A DNA stretch of 64,000 bases, taken from NCBI RefSeq assembly GCF_000160115.1, contig NZ_GG665866.1, positions 918,825-982,824 on the forward strand. Direction: 5' to 3'. This stretch comes from Shuttleworthella satelles DSM 14600 (GTDB lineage: Bacteria; Bacillota; Clostridia; Lachnospirales; Lachnospiraceae). Each line of letters starts with the position of its first letter. The stretch's first letter is position 1. Below the pieces are notes generated by a model that saw nothing but the letters and a program-made list of their open reading frames with translations, ran no database searches and had not been told where the DNA came from. A program made the translations under genes and the position numbers. This document shows, one piece after another, positions 63,510-64,000 of this stretch.

Positions 63510-64000
63510 TAATTTTGGTGTGCATCCCGTCAAGTAGACAATTGAAAAACAAAAAAGTTTTCCTGTCCGGCATTAATGCCGGGCAGTTTTCATGCTGTCC
63601 CCAACAGTTTTATTTCATGGTATTCCATTGGGGTCATGACTTTCAGTTTTCTCTGTACACGTTTGCCCGTATAATAGGTCATATATTTTTCAATTGCTTT
63701 AAGAAGTTCTTCTTTCGTTCTGAACTTACGCCCATAGTACATTTCACGTTTCATGATTCCCCAGAAGCCTTCCATAGGCCCGTTATCAATACAGTGCGCC
63801 ACTCTTGACATGCTTTGAGTCATCCCTGCGTCCACGACTTTCTGTCGGAACTCTTTTGATGTGTATTGGTATCCTCTGTCACTATGAAAAATAGGGGTTG
63901 CTCCTGGAGCGCTCTCTATAGCCTTATTAAACGTTGTGAATACAAGCGAATTATCATTGTGATTGCCATAAACATAAGCAACTGGTCGCCTGTCGCACAG
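63510..64000 (-). mobile_element. IS3-family insertion sequence, partial (continues past right edge)
   Basis: The end of an IS3-type element is visible: a terminal region around 63510-63540, a hairpin with T run on the minus strand (63563-63586, CCGGCAT/ATGCCGG) and the 3' part of the transposase gene. The other end lies outside the window. Confidence 0.75.
63590..64000 (-). CDS. IS3-family transposase (OrfB, integrase core), partial
   Basis: 137 codons of the C-terminal part are visible. They show FHSDRGYQYTSKEFRQKVVD (second D of the DDE triad) and DNGPMEGFWGIMKREMYYGR (the E), then YMTYYTGKRVQRKLKVMTPM. The N-terminal part lies beyond the right edge. The frame is open through the visible part. 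Confidence 0.92.
   Translation of the reverse strand: MCDRRPVAYVYGNHNDNSLVFTTFNKAIESAPGATPIFHSDRGYQYTSKEFRQKVVDAGMTQSMSRVAHCIDNGPMEGFWGIMKREMYYGRKFRTKEELLKAIEKYMTYYTGKRVQRKLKVMTPMEYHEIKLLGTA

Overview
The window looks like the chromosome of a low-to-mid GC Bacillota, most likely a gut or oral Lachnospiraceae-type Clostridia. The grounds are a tryptophan T-box leader, strong AGGAGG ribosome sites, a large set of intracellular glycoside hydrolases with AraC-type regulators, and a siphovirus prophage of the kind common in Clostridia. The species cannot be named from sequence reading alone.

Layout. (1) 1-9.9 kb, all on the minus strand: an L-rhamnose block (end of rhaA, then rhaB, an AraC regulator and a GH31 alpha-glycosidase), followed by a Zn/Cd-type efflux operon (small HMA metallochaperone, P1B ATPase, ArsR/CzrA-type repressor, rhodanese-TtcA-like protein) with its own promoter and palindromic operator. 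(2) 10.0-38.66 kb: an HK97-type siphovirus prophage. Lysis, tail, head and terminase genes, then replication and early genes, run on the minus strand. The Cro/CI control region at 36.1-36.5 kb is divergent. CI, an Abi_2 gene, an ImmA-like gene and a DUF4177-like gene run on the plus strand. The left end keeps the 3' part of a tRNA gene and its terminator. No integrase is present where one is expected, and an IS30 element sits there, so the prophage is probably stuck. (3) 38.67-43.3 kb: the IS30 element followed by an AT-rich mobilizable remnant (DUF3847 gene, a palindrome-dense oriT, MobA/MobL relaxase, NTF2-like, SAP-domain and TnpW-like genes). (4) 43.6-53.7 kb: a rhamnoside/glycoside utilization operon (GPH symporter, GH2, TIM-barrel isomerase with an in-frame stop, GH78 alpha-L-rhamnosidase, GH1) with a divergent AraC regulator. 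(5) 53.7-55.6 kb: a TrpB2-type tryptophan synthase beta gene under a T-box with a UGG specifier. (6) 55.7-63.1 kb: a type III restriction-modification operon carrying two extra proteins, a HEPN-domain protein and a DUF1016-type PD-(D/E)xK protein. Its upstream neighbour (DUF4391-like) is truncated and nonsense-mutated. (7) 63.1-64 kb: insertion-sequence debris and the end of an IS3-family element.

How the parts work together. The two sugar regions can be read as one physiology: imported rhamnosides are cleaved in the cytoplasm by GH78, GH1, GH2 and GH31 enzymes, and free rhamnose goes through RhaA and RhaB. The defence content is notable. Three proteins look like HEPN-fold members: the Abi_2 protein, the DUF4145-like prophage protein and the protein in the type III R-M operon. 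The Abi_2 gene is preceded by its own promoter and a short structured RNA ending in a terminator, which resembles the abiF RNA arrangement.
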